A DNA stretch of 64,000 nt from Ischnura elegans (GCF_921293095.1 NC_060259.1:74892120-74956119); one strand, 5' to 3'; shown: positions 11,665-25,642, counted from the stretch's first letter. Translations and numbers: made by a program. The notes: generated from the letters alone by a model not told the origin.

Positions 11665-13214
11665 ATACACTCCCATTCGAATTCTAGATATTAATGAATC
11701 CCCTGAGAGAAAATTCCATTAAGAATTTTCATAAATATGCATCTTTTCAAGAGCAAACTATGAAAGTTGCTTTCAACAAATACACTTCTCGCTCTGTGGC
11801 AAAAACAAGTTGGTAGGGTTCTTGATCAGAGGATCGGTGCCCCTGAGCTAGTCATTATCTGAGCAGATGTATCGCGGGCAATTGCCATGAGGGAATAATT
11901 TGAGAGAGCAGCCATAACTAACACCAAGTATAAAATAATATAGGTATGCAGGATCAGTCATGCATATTCCCGAGTTGAAATTCAAAATTGAAGTCAAAAC
12001 TGAGCCATAGGGTATTACGTATAATTTTCCAAAAAGGTACTAGCAAATATAAGGCTCATAGATTAGATTTTACAGTTCTGGTATCTGCTGTACCTTGAGA
12101 GGCATTATCGCTACCAATTAATTTGTTGAAATAAGGTTTTTTAATAATGCTTTTAAAGGAAAAAATATTCATAGTACACGAGACTTGTTGAAAACAGGCT
12201 TATAATTAACATAATTTACAATTAGATCAAATAATTTAAATTAATTACATAAGTATATTTTATGAAAAGTATAATAATAAATTTTAAAAATCCAAGCAGC
12301 AGTGTCATCACAACTACAAGGAGCAATGGGAAAAATGATTATAGTAAATTCATTTTAATAGGTAATCCATCTCAAATACTTTATCTACCACATGCATTTC
12401 ATGATATCAGGATAACATGTAAAGGGGCATATTGCTGAAAAATTAATCAAGAACATACTCCTAAACTAAATCTAAGTTGACATGACATCACTTAAATTTT
12501 TATGCAAGCATTTCAATGAAGAGGGTAGGTTAGCACATTTTTTCCACAAATTTTGCTTTGACAGAACACAATTTGCCATGAAAAGTTTGGCTTGCATGAC
12601 AAGTCAATGAAGTTCTACGTAAAATGCATCCATAAGGAGGCAAATTATCATTTCATGATAAGAATTGGTATTGTGACACCATGGGGCATTCAAAAAAGAC
12701 ATGAGCAACATCTTCAATTTATCAAGGGAGGAGTATTTCATGCCTCTTCATCTATACTAATTTTGATGATCTACCACAGCGAAATGGGAAAGCATAAGAT
12801 GTATTGAGCCACAGGGCACTTTATTTTCCATTGGAACTGCAACCTGTCTTCCTATGGAGAAAATAATAGTTTAAAAACATTTAGTTTACAAACTTTTTGA
12901 CCCCATAAAATTGACCAAATATTATATGCTTAGTAAAATAATGGGCTTAAATAATTCCCAACCACATAATATCATCAAAAGAGGGAGTTAATACTATTAA
13001 AAGGAAGTAATACCCTCCATTTATATTGTATTAGTCAAGCAGAGGATGGGATTTGGATCCTCAAGGTACATAGTTGGAGAATATGTGACTAATAAAGTTA
13101 ACTGTGGAATGTGTAGAACAATATTTTTTTCTGTGTCCATGTGGAGGCAGAGCAAAAGAGAGCACATCAAATTACTTCATAAGACAAAGGAGTTTTAATC
13201 ATCCCTCATTACTT
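11665..13214. other. No gene seen
   Basis: AT-rich DNA with no supported gene, repeat family or RNA. Confidence 0.5.
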
Positions 13215-13264
13215 TAATTTATTTGTATCCTAATTTGTACTACTACTAGGATACAAATAAATTA
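13215..13264. repeat. Perfect 18-bp inverted repeat with 14-nt loop
   Basis: TAATTTATTTGTATCCTA at 13215-13232 is exactly complementary to TAGGATACAAATAAATTA at 13247-13264. Just after it, 13280-13370 iterates TTCAATTGAATAT-like words in both orientations. A small MITE relic is possible. Confidence 0.75.
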
Positions 13265-13370
13265 CTCATACCCTATTGGAATATTCAATTGCGTTCAATT
13301 AAAAAGTGACAAATTTCAATTGAATATGAGGGAATTCAATTGAATATTGGCAAATTCAATTCAAACAGCA

Positions 13371-15571
13371 GATTTTTTCCAAGAGGGTAGTAGCGATCAA
13401 AGAAGTGATTTTTTTCTCCCTGCAGTTCCTTTCATTGCAATTAAGGACTGTAATATGAAAATTGGTTGAAAATAATAATTTTCTGAATTCCCAAAGGTAT
13501 AAAGGCACTGAAAATTTACACCCGATTAATTCATACTTTATACACATTCTTAAGGCAAAAAGTTTCTTAATCAATACATGCAGAAATACAGCAATGCATA
13601 TTGGTGTCAAATATAAGGTTTAATAGTTCATGGGCCATAACACTCAATTTGGAAATGATTCTTACAAAAGTAAGACAGCAGAGAACAAACAGGCACTTAC
13701 TCCTCCCATTTTCCCAGTTTTTCTTCACATTTGAACATAAATGGATCATATTACTATTGGCTAATTGTGTTCCACAAGCCAAAGAGCAAAATTTCAAAAC
13801 AGACATAAAAAGAAAGGTGAGAAACATATTTAAATAATGGAAGTGAAAACAGGCAATCAATTAATCTTCAGGAAATAACATAAAAAGCCAGAATAAAAAA
13901 GCCAGCCACCACTATTCTCATAACGGGATTCAATAAATGTTAATTATGCATTGATGCATCATTATGGCAAACTATGGTCTTATTATTGCCAAAGAATCCA
14001 TGGAAAAACATGCCCAAACAGGCATTCACAGGGATAGGATATTAAGAGAGGAGCCAAAACCATCTCAGGACCCACACAGTACATAAAAGTCCATAGGACA
14101 TCCATAGTCGCACCCAAACACTGCCATCTCCGCAAAAATCTTCCCCAGCAGATCACTTAAAAATCATCTAGGTTAACATGTATTTTAAATGGTCAAAAAT
14201 CCCTCACCTACCTAAAGTAAAACCTCTTCTTGAAATTTGCTTTTTCATGAGTTATTCCACTAGTACATATCATTTACATATAATACCTAATATCCTCATT
14301 TCCTAGCAAAATTATCCTGCTTCAATCTGTTCTAATGTCCACTGACGTAGTCTTACTCATTATCCATATTTTATGCGCAGATTCAAAACCTAGGTACCTC
14401 CTTGTCTCCGGCCTGGCACTTGCAATCTAAATATCTCCAATTGCCTAGCATGAAGTCCAAGGGCATATAAAATGGAGTACAAATAATAATAGCCTGATTT
14501 TATGTTTAAATAAGGCAATATTTATTGTTCCCAGAATAAAGGTCTATTATTCAAACAAAAATAATTATGACCAATTACTGCTGAACATACAAGCAATAGC
14601 AAAAGTGAAGGATATAGGAATTGATTTTCCAGTTGTGAAAATAAACAATTCACCGAAATTATTTCCAGATCTATTATAACTTGGTAGTCATTCACATTCA
14701 ATAACGAAAAAATAAGGCATTTGCATACAAATTTTCCTGTCGCTTTTATTTATATCAGCAATTTACAATTTCTATTGGGTGAGAAAAAATAGTTTTTCAA
14801 TTACCAGAGCCCAAAACCTTCACCGGAATTGAATGTTTCCCAAGACCTTAATTCAAACTTGGATCCGCTGAATTTATACCCATCATTTAAAATATTTTTA
14901 TCTATCAATGCAAACAAGATTTTTTATTTAGTGCAATTCTCAAATTAAGGTGAAATTGGCAATAATTCCATAAAAGTTTACTCTAGCCTGCTTTCTTATT
15001 AACTTAATTACTGATTTCATCCACTTTTTTCCACACTACACAATGATTACAGGACTATTACCACCAGCAAAGGAGTGGCTAATAACCAAGTATATTCAGA
15101 AAAGAGAAAAACATAAAAAGGAAAAAATAAATAAAACTAATATTGGCCACAATTCTGGTATGAATAGCAACAAGTGCACCAAATCAATAATCTATCACGT
15201 AAAAGTTATTGTAAGAGGAGACTGCATACACATTTCTAAATTTAAAACGCACTTTTAAAAAAATCCCTAAAAATTACAGCATCCAAGTGACAGCTTAGTA
15301 GGTACTACATACGCATTGATATATGTATTCTCCATCCAATTCCTCATGGGAACAAAAAAAAATTGTTAATAGTTTTTCAAGTGCCAATGTGGCATATTGC
15401 ATATACCGATGGTGGAAAGTGTTTTAAGTTGCAGCCTCTTTGCTCTGAATACTTAGTCTCTTTATAAAAAAAAATAAGCTACATAGCTTGCAAAGGCAAA
15501 ACACACAATTTACCTTAATTTACAATATATTTTACCTACTCTTCATAACACAACCTTGAGGTTAAAATATA
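13371..15571. other. No gene seen
   Basis: AT-rich DNA. Short open frames on both strands near 13600-13860 overlap each other and have no recognisable motif, so I do not call them genes. Confidence 0.5.
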
Positions 15572-15746
15572 GTCAATTTAAGTATACTGGGACTGACCAC
15601 GGTGATAACTTTACTGAGTCATCCGCTATGCACAATTTGTGCGAAAAATCCACAGAGAAAAAAATCATTGGCCTTGACCAGGTTTCAAACCTTGATCTCA
15701 CAATTTCCAGTTGAGTGCTTTAGCCAGTTAAGCTACTGAGGCTTCA
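15572..15746 (-). mobile_element. tRNA-derived SINE, family S3, minus copy with complete head
   Basis: On the minus strand the head reads GCCTCAGTAGCTTAACTGGC, then TAAAGCACTCAACTGG and a B-box-like GGTTTGAAACC. These are the A and B box parts of a tRNA-derived RNA polymerase III promoter. The body follows with AATGATTTTTTTCTCTGTGG and a TTATCACCGTGG tail shared with 34653-34800. It is not a functional tRNA because the body extends far beyond the head. Confidence 0.8.
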
Positions 15747-15917
15747 TTCTCCTCTGTGGAAATTTGAGGACTATACTGGACAAGGAGGTATGAACTGCTG
15801 AGCATATGATGTGACAAGCAGTCCAAATCGTGCACACACCATCACAGCTGGAGAGAAAATCCCAAACTATGAACACATAGAGGTGTTTGCTCTTGACTAA
15901 ATAAATATGTGGGGAGA

Positions 15918-15975
15918 GCCAGGCTCAAAACCTGGTCAAGGTGAATGATTTTTTCTCTGTGGATTATTCGCACGA
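15918..15975 (+). mobile_element. SINE family S3 fragment, inverted relative to its neighbour
   Basis: It contains AAACCTGGTCAAGGTGAATG and TTTTTTCTCTGTGGATTATT, complementary to about 15639-15690. The pair forms a long hairpin with about 230 bp between arms. Confidence 0.7.
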
Positions 15976-16126
15976 AAAAATCAATTTTTCTGATCTCATC
16001 CCAAGAATTATTGAAATTCAAAATTATCAGTTCAAGATTGTGTGGCTTATTTGAAATAAAAATATTCAGCAGTATTTACAGGGGCAGAGTGAATCGATTT
16101 TTTCCAATACAATGATTTGATCAGAG

Positions 16127-16320
16127 GTGGATTACGATCATTGTTTTGGGGGGGTTCACCACTTCCCTCCATACTTTCACCGTGGTATGCAATTTCTCTC
16201 CTCAATAATGCATCTGAGGTGAGAAGACAGGTTGCTTATAGATATTCATCAATTTTTTTAAATGTTATTTTTCAGCTGGTAAAATAAAAAATTCTGTCAT
16301 CAACATCAGTTCTGAATATG
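16127..16320 (+). repeat. Dispersed repeat D, copy 1
   Basis: It shares ATTGTTTTGGGGG, GTGGTATGCAAT, TAGATATTCAT and GTGAAATAAAA-like blocks with 38735-38930. A few blocks recur near 3735-3790. It looks like another decayed MITE family. Confidence 0.6.
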
Positions 16321-19300
16321 TTTTCTATTCAATCGACCAGCAGTTATGTACATAGCATGTATAGCTTCTTTCTTTAAGATTTCAAAAACTATTTCTCTCA
16401 ATAAATTTTCTGGCATTTATGTGCTTTCAGTAAATGGCATGATTGTAACCTCACTAAGTTTTACACGAGGGGTATTTGTTTTGTTGCAATAATAAAGAAA
16501 TATCAACAGAATCCTATATGAAGTGTAATTAAATTAATAGATTCCTTAACATTCAGTAGCAGTTTTCTGTACAGTGATACTAACATCCATTTTTTTCATT
16601 CATTGGCCGCAGTAAATAGCAAATTTCAGAAATGGACATTTTTATGAATTTCATTTCATGAATAATCACTGGTAAACACATTTAAAGTAGCATACACACC
16701 CCTGTCTTTCCTCCACCAAATATGAAATCATGAAAAAGACAAATGAATTCTGATGAAAATTCCTCGACCATTCATGCAAACAGGATTTTAATGGGTACCC
16801 ATGGACAGATGCTTTGCTTTGGTAGACATTTAGAAACATTCATAATTGCAAGAAGGGTTCTTTGGGAAAAAATTAAGGAGCTATACATACATACATGCTT
16901 TGGGTAAGAAAAGCTGCATAAAGAGCGTTTTCATTTCCATTAATTTTCTTTGAAGGTCTCAAAAGATTTTAGAAGAGAAAAGGAAGTTCTGACACCATTA
17001 TATTTTTTTCATTACTGGGCATCCTAAAAAACCAGTGCAAAAAAAATTTAAGGAAAAAGAACATTTCTTGGACAGGTATTAAATCTATTATCTCATTAGC
17101 TGAAAATCTTTATGCCATTCCAATTCTATGAGGCTCAGGAAAAGAGCAGGTGCAGGCATGAAGAAATTGACTCTGAAGAACATTTATCTACAGTTATAAA
17201 AATAAATTTGCAAGCAATTCTTTCCGATAAATTTTAACAAGGCTCATTCCAAGGGATCAACTAATCTAATTCATTCTTCAGTCAACAGACACAATCAAAA
17301 CACTCAATGTGGCAATGCAAACTCACTACAATGATTCTATTCTGGTACTATAATGGTATGTTCATTTCCAAGCAAGTTAACACCACTAATGCACACAAAA
17401 CAACGTTGAGTAAGAGACACTGGTGCCCAGTAGGTACCAGCTTCGTAAAAGGCAAACATCTTGAGGACATCAATAGCCTTCAGCAAGGAATTGCCAACTC
17501 CCTGTAATGACACTGCCTGTGCATCTTTTCCTACGCACTATTTCAAACAACAGGACGCATCTATGGCAACATACATATCACCTTACACGTACTAAATGTA
17601 TTTTTACTGGTGATGCAAGGCCATTGATGAAAAAAATTTATAGAAATACAAGCATAGCTGGCACACCTAATACAAGCAAAAGAATATCATAAAAAATAAT
17701 GAAATTTATAATGAAAATATCAGCATTTATGAAAAATAATCCATGAAACTACTAAAAAAATTATGTATGTAATAAACTATAATTTCTTGAGTTTCTGTTC
17801 TTGTGGAGATGAGTTCTCTTTCACACAAGATGGTTCAAAGTGTTTGTTTATGGATTTTGGCAGATTAAAAATGGGCTAGAATAAGATAAAGATAACGTTG
17901 AAATATCAACTTTCGCCCAGAAGGGGAGTATTACTTCTTGATCAAATGCTGTTTGAGTGGGAAAGTTTACACCTGCTAGAGATTTCCTATACACATTTTT
18001 CAATTGGATACTGATAGAACGCTGCTACCCAAGTTGAAAAGACGATATTTTACAAAATTTTGGGTATAAAATGAAAACAATAGCCAATGTGGGTTGAGCC
18101 TTTGTATGCATATATGTATAGCTATCTTGGTAGACTTTGCTCCTCTGTACTTCAAACTTGAAGCCTACAGAACAAAATCTATAATTCTATGATACCTACG
18201 AATGATAAAATTTCTAAGACATTTTTCTCCACTCAAACATCTATATGCATTACGCTATGTTTTTTCAAAATGAACTTTGTAAAGAAATATTTTTTAAATT
18301 TCATCCATGGAAAAATTTATACCAGCATAATTTTGCAAAAAATATCTTGCATAGCAAATATCACATTTAACCAGTCCTTCCCAATTAATTTTCAGGTTAA
18401 GTGAGTAATTATTCAATACTGATTTGTATGAATCGTCTCTTCCTAATTCTCTCCATTTTATGTCGAGCAGAAACCATATAAAAATACACTCCAAAATAGC
18501 CTGGGAAAAAATTAAAATTTACATGAGAAAACCATGAAAACTAGGATTTTACAGGATCTGAAACTATGCAGTCAACCTACCAGCACCCACCCCTAATGTA
18601 TTGGTATAACTGGGCAAGACCAGGAGCAAAATCTCAACCTTGATTGTGATTAAGGAAAATGCAGATCCAGAGCTCAATACATTTTTTAAAAATTGGAATA
18701 CAAACAAATGGTACCCTTTCATTTAATAGGTAATGAAAATTCTAAAGGCTAGGTAACTATGTATCTTCTAGTACTGAAATAATGGAGCCAGACACACACT
18801 GGTGAGTTCAAATCAATGTCGAAAGAGGAGCTATGCAATTTCATCCATATAAGGGTACAATTTAAAATAGCTCAGGTATATGCAGTAAATTTTAAGGCTT
18901 ATACTATTCTTTGCGCTAAAAAAATTCTTACTAAGACAAGCAAGTAAACACACATCTCAGGCCCAAAACTGAAACGTTAACATTACCCTCCCAAGCTGAA
19001 GTAACTGCTGCTGACACCGTAATTGCCAAGAATAGCCCTTTTGCTAAGAATTGTTGAAAATACTTTTAAAAAATTCCCAATGGCGATTAGAATTACTGAT
19101 GGCACTCTATAGGTAGCTTGATTGCAGAAGCGTTATCTTCCTAGATAAAATGAAAATTACAAGACATTGCCTCTAAATCTGGTAAATACATAGTGATATT
19201 AAAAATGATTTAAAATAAAAATCTGACAGTTGGCAAGTAATCTTTACAACTGAGGTACAATCAAGTTATTATCTACTCTAATAAACAATCCACAATGAGC

Positions 19301-19688
19301 AACCTACTCAAAATTAAGTATGTATCTCTAAAATGAAAATCACGTGTGTAAATGTGTACTGTGTCCATGGTACAAATGGTTTCAATATATGAAAATCTAA
19401 AAGCATAGCGTGATGAGATGTTCTGCTGCCAGTTTTCAGGATAAATATAATAATATTTTCACTAAGCATATTAAAGCCTTTTCACCATACTGCTACATTC
19501 ATTCTTTCACCTAGCATCTACACTTGGTGACGGGAAAATGCCTGCAAAGGGGTGAAATATCTAGTCTGGCTCAACACTATCAGACACTACATTCACGTTG
19601 TCATTTATGTACGCTCATTTGGCTCTAAAGGCACTACAATGCTCACTGTTATTACTGACTCAAAGGCCTAAGAACTGCACACTACGAA
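16321..19688. other. 3' flank of the DHP/CRMP gene; possible 3' UTR
   Basis: This lies directly downstream of the minus-strand stop. It is AT-rich with no shared repeat family and no other gene. Some of it must be 3' UTR. I could not place the poly(A) site: no canonical AATAAA (TTTATT on the plus strand) stood out within the first kilobase after the stop. Confidence 0.4.
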
Positions 19689-20027
19689 TCAGCCTAAGAG
19701 ATGGCAACCCTTCGAATGGATGTCCTCCAGATATTTTTGCTCTGTGTGGGTATGCTTACTGCTAATTGAAAATGTTGTGTCCTGAAGATTACGGCTGCCA
19801 GCTTTGGTCAGAGGGCGACTGTGAGCATCACCAGGTGTGGAGCACGGCGTTTCGTGAGTCCCAGCCGCCAACACAATGTGATCCTCCGAACCATTCTGCT
19901 CGTGGCTCGTGTTGAGTGATATTTTGTGCAGCGAATGGGCAGTGGCCGACACCATGTGATCCTCCGACACCGGCATTGCATTCCCAGATGGTGGAATTCC
20001 ATCTACATATGGCTTCTCCTTCAGATT
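19689..20027 (-). CDS. CRMP: DHP/CRMP terminal coding exon, C-terminal tail
   Basis: The exon begins NLKEKPYVDGIPPSGNAM after the acceptor TCTATTGCAG and runs 112 codons to TGA at 19689-19691. The first dozen residues look like the end of the family core; the rest is a hydrophilic tail rich in Ser, Thr and His that I cannot match to a domain. CRMPs carry such tails as phosphorylated regulatory regions, but I see no certain kinase site array. Two segments are internally related, SEDHMVSATAHS and SEDHIVLAAGTH, suggesting a short tandem duplication. An alternative tail exon cannot be excluded. Confidence 0.85.
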   Translation of the reverse strand, partial: NLKEKPYVDGIPPSGNAMPVSEDHMVSATAHSLHKISLNTSHEQNGSEDHIVLAAGTHETPCSTPGDAHSRPLTKAGSRNLQDTTFSISSKHTHTEQKYLEDIHSKGCHLLG

Positions 20028-20047
20028 CTGCAATAGATCAAGAGATC

Positions 20048-20130
20048 AACTTAGTAAATGATTCGTGCTGAATAGTAAATGCTTAGTAAATGAATTGTGT
20101 GCTTAGTAAATGAATTCCTGCTGAGTAAAA
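20048..20130. repeat. Short tandem repeat, about 20-bp unit, beside the last exon
   Basis: CTTAGTAAATGAATT and close variants (CTTAGTAAATGATTC, ATAGTAAATGCTTAG, GAGTAAAAGCTTTG) recur four to five times just upstream of the terminal exon's acceptor. Confidence 0.7.
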
Positions 20131-21439
20131 GCTTTGTAAACTTCAACAGAATGATTTATTACACAATGATGATTTGGTCAAAAAGTTGACATCATTTCAT
20201 TTAATTAATTGCTCCAAGTAAAGAAGATATTGCATAAGATAAGTAAATAGATAAGCTTAGTAGTGGTATTACTGGCAACAGCCCCGTTACTGACAACAAA
20301 GAAAGTTAGGACATAGCATTCACATTAAGAACAGCTAACTAATTTTACAAAAGATCATTAAAAAATATTCAGTTACACAAACATAATGAATCATATATTA
20401 TGAAGAAAAGATAAATAGAGAGAAATATCAGGTGTCCATCATAACCACCTGATGATGTCCAATGTTCCATGAGACTGAGGCCGTGTAATAAATCATTCTG
20501 TGAAAGTTAACATTTTTTTCCTTGTTGGTTCAACATGAATGATAGATTCCGCAGTGTTACAGCAGATAACCATATAATTTTAGCAAATGATTTAAATTAT
20601 CCTTGTGATTTCATTTAAAAAATTCAGCCGGGCTTTGCACCAGCTGATGCTTTGTAAAGGTGCCAAAATAAAAAAACTTCTTGTTTTCATCGTCTGAAAA
20701 AAATGCTTTTATTTTTGTTCTGGTGATGAAAAACATGTCATTTCTTAATAAATTTTTTTTAAGAACAACTGAAAGTTATTGCAAATTCAAGTATGCAATT
20801 TTCTTCTAAAAGAAGCAGTATACTAAATCAAGTTTCCAAACTTCACAAGAGCATAATTCAGTTTGCTCATAATACCTATATACTTTTAGACCACTTTTTT
20901 AAAGCAACTATGCTGAACTCTTTCTGAAATCAAAATTTTCAGTTCATAATTTTAATTATTTTTGTATAAGTCAATATTTAAATATAGAGACACTTTGCAC
21001 ACAAAACTGCTGTGTTTCTCATGCATTGTAATTCTGTCCATTTCAAATTTCCAACATAATTTAATGAAAAGACGGATTGGATAAAAATTATTCCATCTCA
21101 TAGCTTATGATTGAAACAGAAACTTGACCCACTCTTATGCTTAAAAATTATTATAGTGAAGAAAGTAATAAACATAAATATTGCCTTAAATGTAAAACCT
21201 TGTAAATCAAAAATTTCATAACAATTAGATTTTTATGCCACTAGTAGTAGTATATCGTACAACACAGCTGAAAAAAATTCATCTAAAATTGAATTGAATG
21301 AATGTAAAAACCATAACAGTTATTTGAATGTTATATAACAAAAAATAATCAGTTTTTTGTTCACACAATAAATTTTGATATTTAAGATTTACGAGGTTTT
21401 ACAGTGATAGTGATGGAGTTTAAGGTGATGATATGTAAC
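20131..21439 (-). other. Intron before the terminal exon, AT-rich
   Basis: Intronic DNA between the exon at 21883-22038 and the terminal exon. Apart from the tandem repeat and the MITE at 21440 I see nothing specific. Confidence 0.6.
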
Positions 21440-21676
21440 CGAGGGCATACCCAGGGAGGGGCAGGAGGGGGCAGCTGCCCCCCCGAGAAGCAAAAATTGC
21501 AAATGTCTTTAAGGAAAATAATATTTTTTCAAGCAAATAATTTTAAAAACTAATAAAGAGCTGTTACAGTTTCCTTAAAATGTTGATTTCATTCGCCTTT
21601 TCCATGCTTAAATCTTACCTACAACTTGAACAACCACAGTTTTCCCCCCCTAGTTTTGATCCTAGGTATGCTCTTG
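21440..21676 (+). mobile_element. hAT-type MITE, family C, copy 1
   Basis: It starts CGAGGGCATACCCAGGGAGG and ends TCCTAGGTATGCTCTTG (terminal consensus CAWGGGCGTACCCAG). Flanking octamers TATGTAAC and CATGTAAC match at 7 of 8. The core (GCAAATGTCTTTAAGGAAAA, AATTTTAAAAACTAATAAAG) is shared with 30364-30599 and, less closely, 42680-42976. Confidence 0.88.
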
Positions 21677-21882
21677 CATGTAACTTTTTTCTCCTTCACA
21701 GTTATGATTGCAAATTGAATTTATGCACATATTGTGTATTATGTATTATGTATATGAATCCATGTTCATATGCATTGTGTATGTCTTGACGAAGCCTATA
21801 CCTCTTAATATTTGCAATGGTTTTCTGGACAATTCTTATTATTATTACCATTAATTCATCAAAATTCAAGCATTATTCTCAC

Positions 21883-22038
21883 CTCATCCCTATCCTTGAC
21901 CAATTGATACACAAATGGTGGATTCACGGGAGTTGGAACAAATCTTCCAAAACCGTGAACAGCCTTCAAGTCTCCTTCATCAACACACACTCGTCCATTT
22001 ACAATCACATATTCTGGTACTCCATGACACTCCATCCC
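21883..22038 (-). CDS. CRMP: DHP/CRMP exon i
   Basis: The 52-codon exon encodes GMECHGVPEYVIVNGRVCVD, EGDLKAVHGFGRFVPTPVN and PPFVYQLVKDRDE. GMECHG and GRFVP mark the end of the conserved family core, just before the variable tail. The acceptor is CCTTTGCAG and the donor GTGAGAAT; both ends are phase 0. Confidence 0.94.
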
Positions 22039-22075
22039 CTGCAAAGGAAATTATGATGAATTTTCCAAATTTTTA

Positions 22076-22225
<150 letters not shown>

Positions 22226-22242
22226 CTATAAAACATAAATTA

Positions 22243-22566
<324 letters not shown>

Positions 22567-22674
22567 TTAATTACTTTTGTATTCTCTGGTATGTATTAGC
22601 AGAAATAAAAATTGACAACCACACGGCAATTTCCCATTTGTAATTCGGTAAATATATTTTTCTGTAGATGGCGT

Positions 22675-22949
22675 CAGTGGCGTAGCCATGGGGGAGATCC
22701 AGGGGGTCCAGACCCCCCCCCCCCCCCCCGAAATATAAAAACAAAATTATTTTCCTTCATAAAAGAAGACAAAATATTGAAAAATCATGAATTTACAAAA
22801 TATATTTTTATAATTTAACAAATGAAGTTATTTCGATCATGAATACTGTTGAAATTAGTTTAAAACCCATTAATTAGAACCATGTTTTTCAAAAATTTTC
22901 TCCCCTGGTTTTGGAACCCCCCCGAACAAAATTCCTGGCTATGCCACTG
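22675..22949 (+). mobile_element. hAT-type MITE, family B, copy 2
   Basis: It starts CAGTGGCGTAGCCATGGGGG and ends CCTGGCTATGCCACTG, giving good terminal inverted repeats. Flanking octamers GATGGCGT and GATGGTGT match at 7 of 8. A long G/C-tract hairpin lies inside the left end. It sits in the intron just upstream of the exon at 22318-22543 and its transcript would be antisense to the gene. Confidence 0.9.
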
Positions 22950-25387
22950 GATGGTGTTTACCTCTCCTTAATTACATGAGAGCTCATATTTTAGGAGGAA
23001 GCAGCCGTCACAAAACCAAAAATGTAACAACAATGGAGTTGCACAAATTAGGGGATGAAGACTGAGAACTTCTTCATAATCCAGAAACCACATTCTTCGA
23101 GATACCAAATTGAATGACAAGATCTAAATTTAAAGCCACAAAATTATCCTCGCTACGACATGACACATCAATCTTAAAGACAAGCACAAAAAGCACCCAA
23201 TCGCTTCATAGCCACTTCAAAAATTATGCACATAGCTTCTACTGGAAGGATTTAAAGTTTTTAAGGATTAAGGATGAGAAATTTCCCTAATAGGAGAGCA
23301 AGCTCTCTTTGAGGCTAAGGAGATAACTCTCCGTGCCCCACTACGCCATGCACCACCACCAAGGATAAAGAAATAAACACAACTTAAAAGACATTTCACA
23401 GGATGGAAAGAGCTACCTCAAAGGAAGTAGCACAGAAAGATTCCGAGATGAGGATAATGTACAAATACTCCAATATGTAACTCCATGATGAACGATTTAT
23501 TTGTGATATAATACTTAACAGGTATAATGCCTCTCCCTTTTTGGGTCATAATTTGTCTTTTTTGGTCTCTAATTACAGCATTTTCCTGCTTCTCAAGCAT
23601 TACAAAAATTTCATCTGAAAAAAGTAGCTGCATAAAATTTTCAAATGCGAGCTACAGAGACATGATCAACAGGGCCTAATCTATATACTCTAAATATTTC
23701 AAAACGATGGCAATAAGTTTTAAGTAATATCCATCACCAAAAACCACCGGTTGAGCCGAAGGTATATACAAATATCCCTGCCTCATAAGATGTACACAAT
23801 ACCATGTGTCAACCTGTAATGCAACTGTTACAAGAGTCGTTAGAGGGTGCAGTTTACATATCGTGGTTCATTATGAAAACTTGAATGAATTATGAATGAT
23901 TATAGGTCACTTAAATAAGAAATAGTAATCAATTGAGATTTAGAAAACCAAATTAAATTTTCTTTCATAAACAATTAATTATTCTCTAAAAATAAATGCA
24001 AAATTCATAAGCAAAATTGCCATCAAATTATGGTTTCTAATTTAGAAGTATGAGCAAGAGATTGGAGATGAACTTATGGAAAAATAACAGTTTAATCAAT
24101 TTTATAAGGGACTCCACAACTACAATTAGATGCTGAAAAACATTTAGCAATTTGAAATTCTTCCACGTGGGCATCAAGGTATGGGTATGATAATAAAATG
24201 AGTACCAAGGAATCTGAAATGAGCAAAATTCAAGATTCATCCGTCCAACCTCATAGAAATACTGAAATCTCTTTAAAATTTGCACATATGTGAGGTCTGT
24301 CTCATAGATATTGATACATACATTGAATTTGCAGAACATGGACATACACATCGATGCAGGGCACATCATGATGCTTTACGAGAGGGGATGCAATTGTCAC
24401 AATCCGCTCCTTAGCCATGGCTTTATCATTTCTTATACCAATCATTCAGAACAAGTCAATTGAAGTGGTCCAATATTTTAACAATGTGTGGTTAAGCCAA
24501 TAAGCTAAGAAAACTGCTTACTTTATCATTCAACCCCATGAGATGCCAAAAACCTGTCAACAGTCAATTTTAAACTGCGTGTCTACTTTCATTCAATTGT
24601 TACTAGAGTCACCAGATGAAGCAGTTTCATGCCATGTAATATGGTGTGCTGTAAATTGATCAATTAAACAAAAAAATAGGACTTCATCAAGACTACAAAA
24701 ATGGATTTAATTAGCATTCATGCACACTACTTTTCTCAAATAGGTTCAGAGTTCATTGGCACAACTATTGCCAAACTATTTATCCAATTTTTTTTCCAAA
24801 AAAAACATGAAGCTAATAGTTGACCTAAGATGTAAAAGCACACTTACATAGATAATACAAAAATTATTGATTTTGTAAAAAAAGGTGATTTATCTTACTG
24901 ATGAAGAAGAACTTGCATAACACAGCAGGGCTTTGTAGTTTAATGGCCAACAAAAAATAATACATTTGAGGTATTTTATATGCAATGTAAGACATAATAA
25001 CACCCCTAATGTTATCCCTCAGATAAAGAACTTGAAAAAAAAAAGTCACCACGAGAATAAATTTTTTTCAAATTCTAAAACATGCACATTTTTATGAGGA
25101 CTAAGTTAATTCAGAAGGCAGAATGTTCCCTTATTACCCCATTCATTTTAAGATTTATATCAGCTTTACTACACCAAATCATTTCTCTATTTATTTAGCA
25201 TTCTCCAAGCCAGGCAAATGAAAATAGATTCCTTCATCAGCCAGTGCATCCTACCATTCCACAGCCTACACAACCTCTTTCGCCATCAACTATGAAAAGC
25301 AAATTTGGAAATTAATTTCTTCCAAGGGATAATTCTTGTATGAAACCTTGTCTGGGAACGGAAACGTTCAAAATCTCTGGCCATAAA
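22950..25387 (-). other. Intron between alternative exon f2 and exon g, AT-rich
   Basis: I found no coding exon here. Short minus-strand open frames near 23418-23633 and 24037-24369 show no family motif and lack splice context fitting the gene. Confidence 0.5.
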
Positions 25388-25619
25388 GGCCGTTTTACAC
25401 GGGGCACGGAATTGCGCAGGTTAGAGCTGCATTTATTTCCAAAATGGAGTGGAATTGCGCGAATGCATGGACGAAATTAGAACAGGGGCTATTTTGCCGT
25501 CTCGCATCCACGCATTCTCGCATGTGTTCTAGCAATTCGCCGCTTTACACGACGCAATTTTGATTGCGCCTTCCCACGTACGTCAGATTGCGCAATTCCG
25601 TGTACCGCGTAAAACGGCC
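25388..25619. mobile_element. Palindromic MITE, family H, copy 2, next to the CRMP-type exon
   Basis: The ends are GGCCGTTTTACACGGGGCAC and ...GTACCGCGTAAAACGGCC; about 30 bp at the termini are complementary, including GGAATTGCGCA/TGCGCAATTCC. On the gene's strand it begins about 22 nt downstream of the donor at 25642. It is non-coding. Confidence 0.85.
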
Positions 25620-25642
25620 ATGAGACAAGAGAGGGCACTTAC

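Noticed and set aside
24037..24369. 110-codon minus-strand open frame in the CRMP intron
   Set aside because: No recognisable motif, Phe/Leu/Ile-rich as expected of AT-rich non-coding DNA, and no splice context in frame with the gene.
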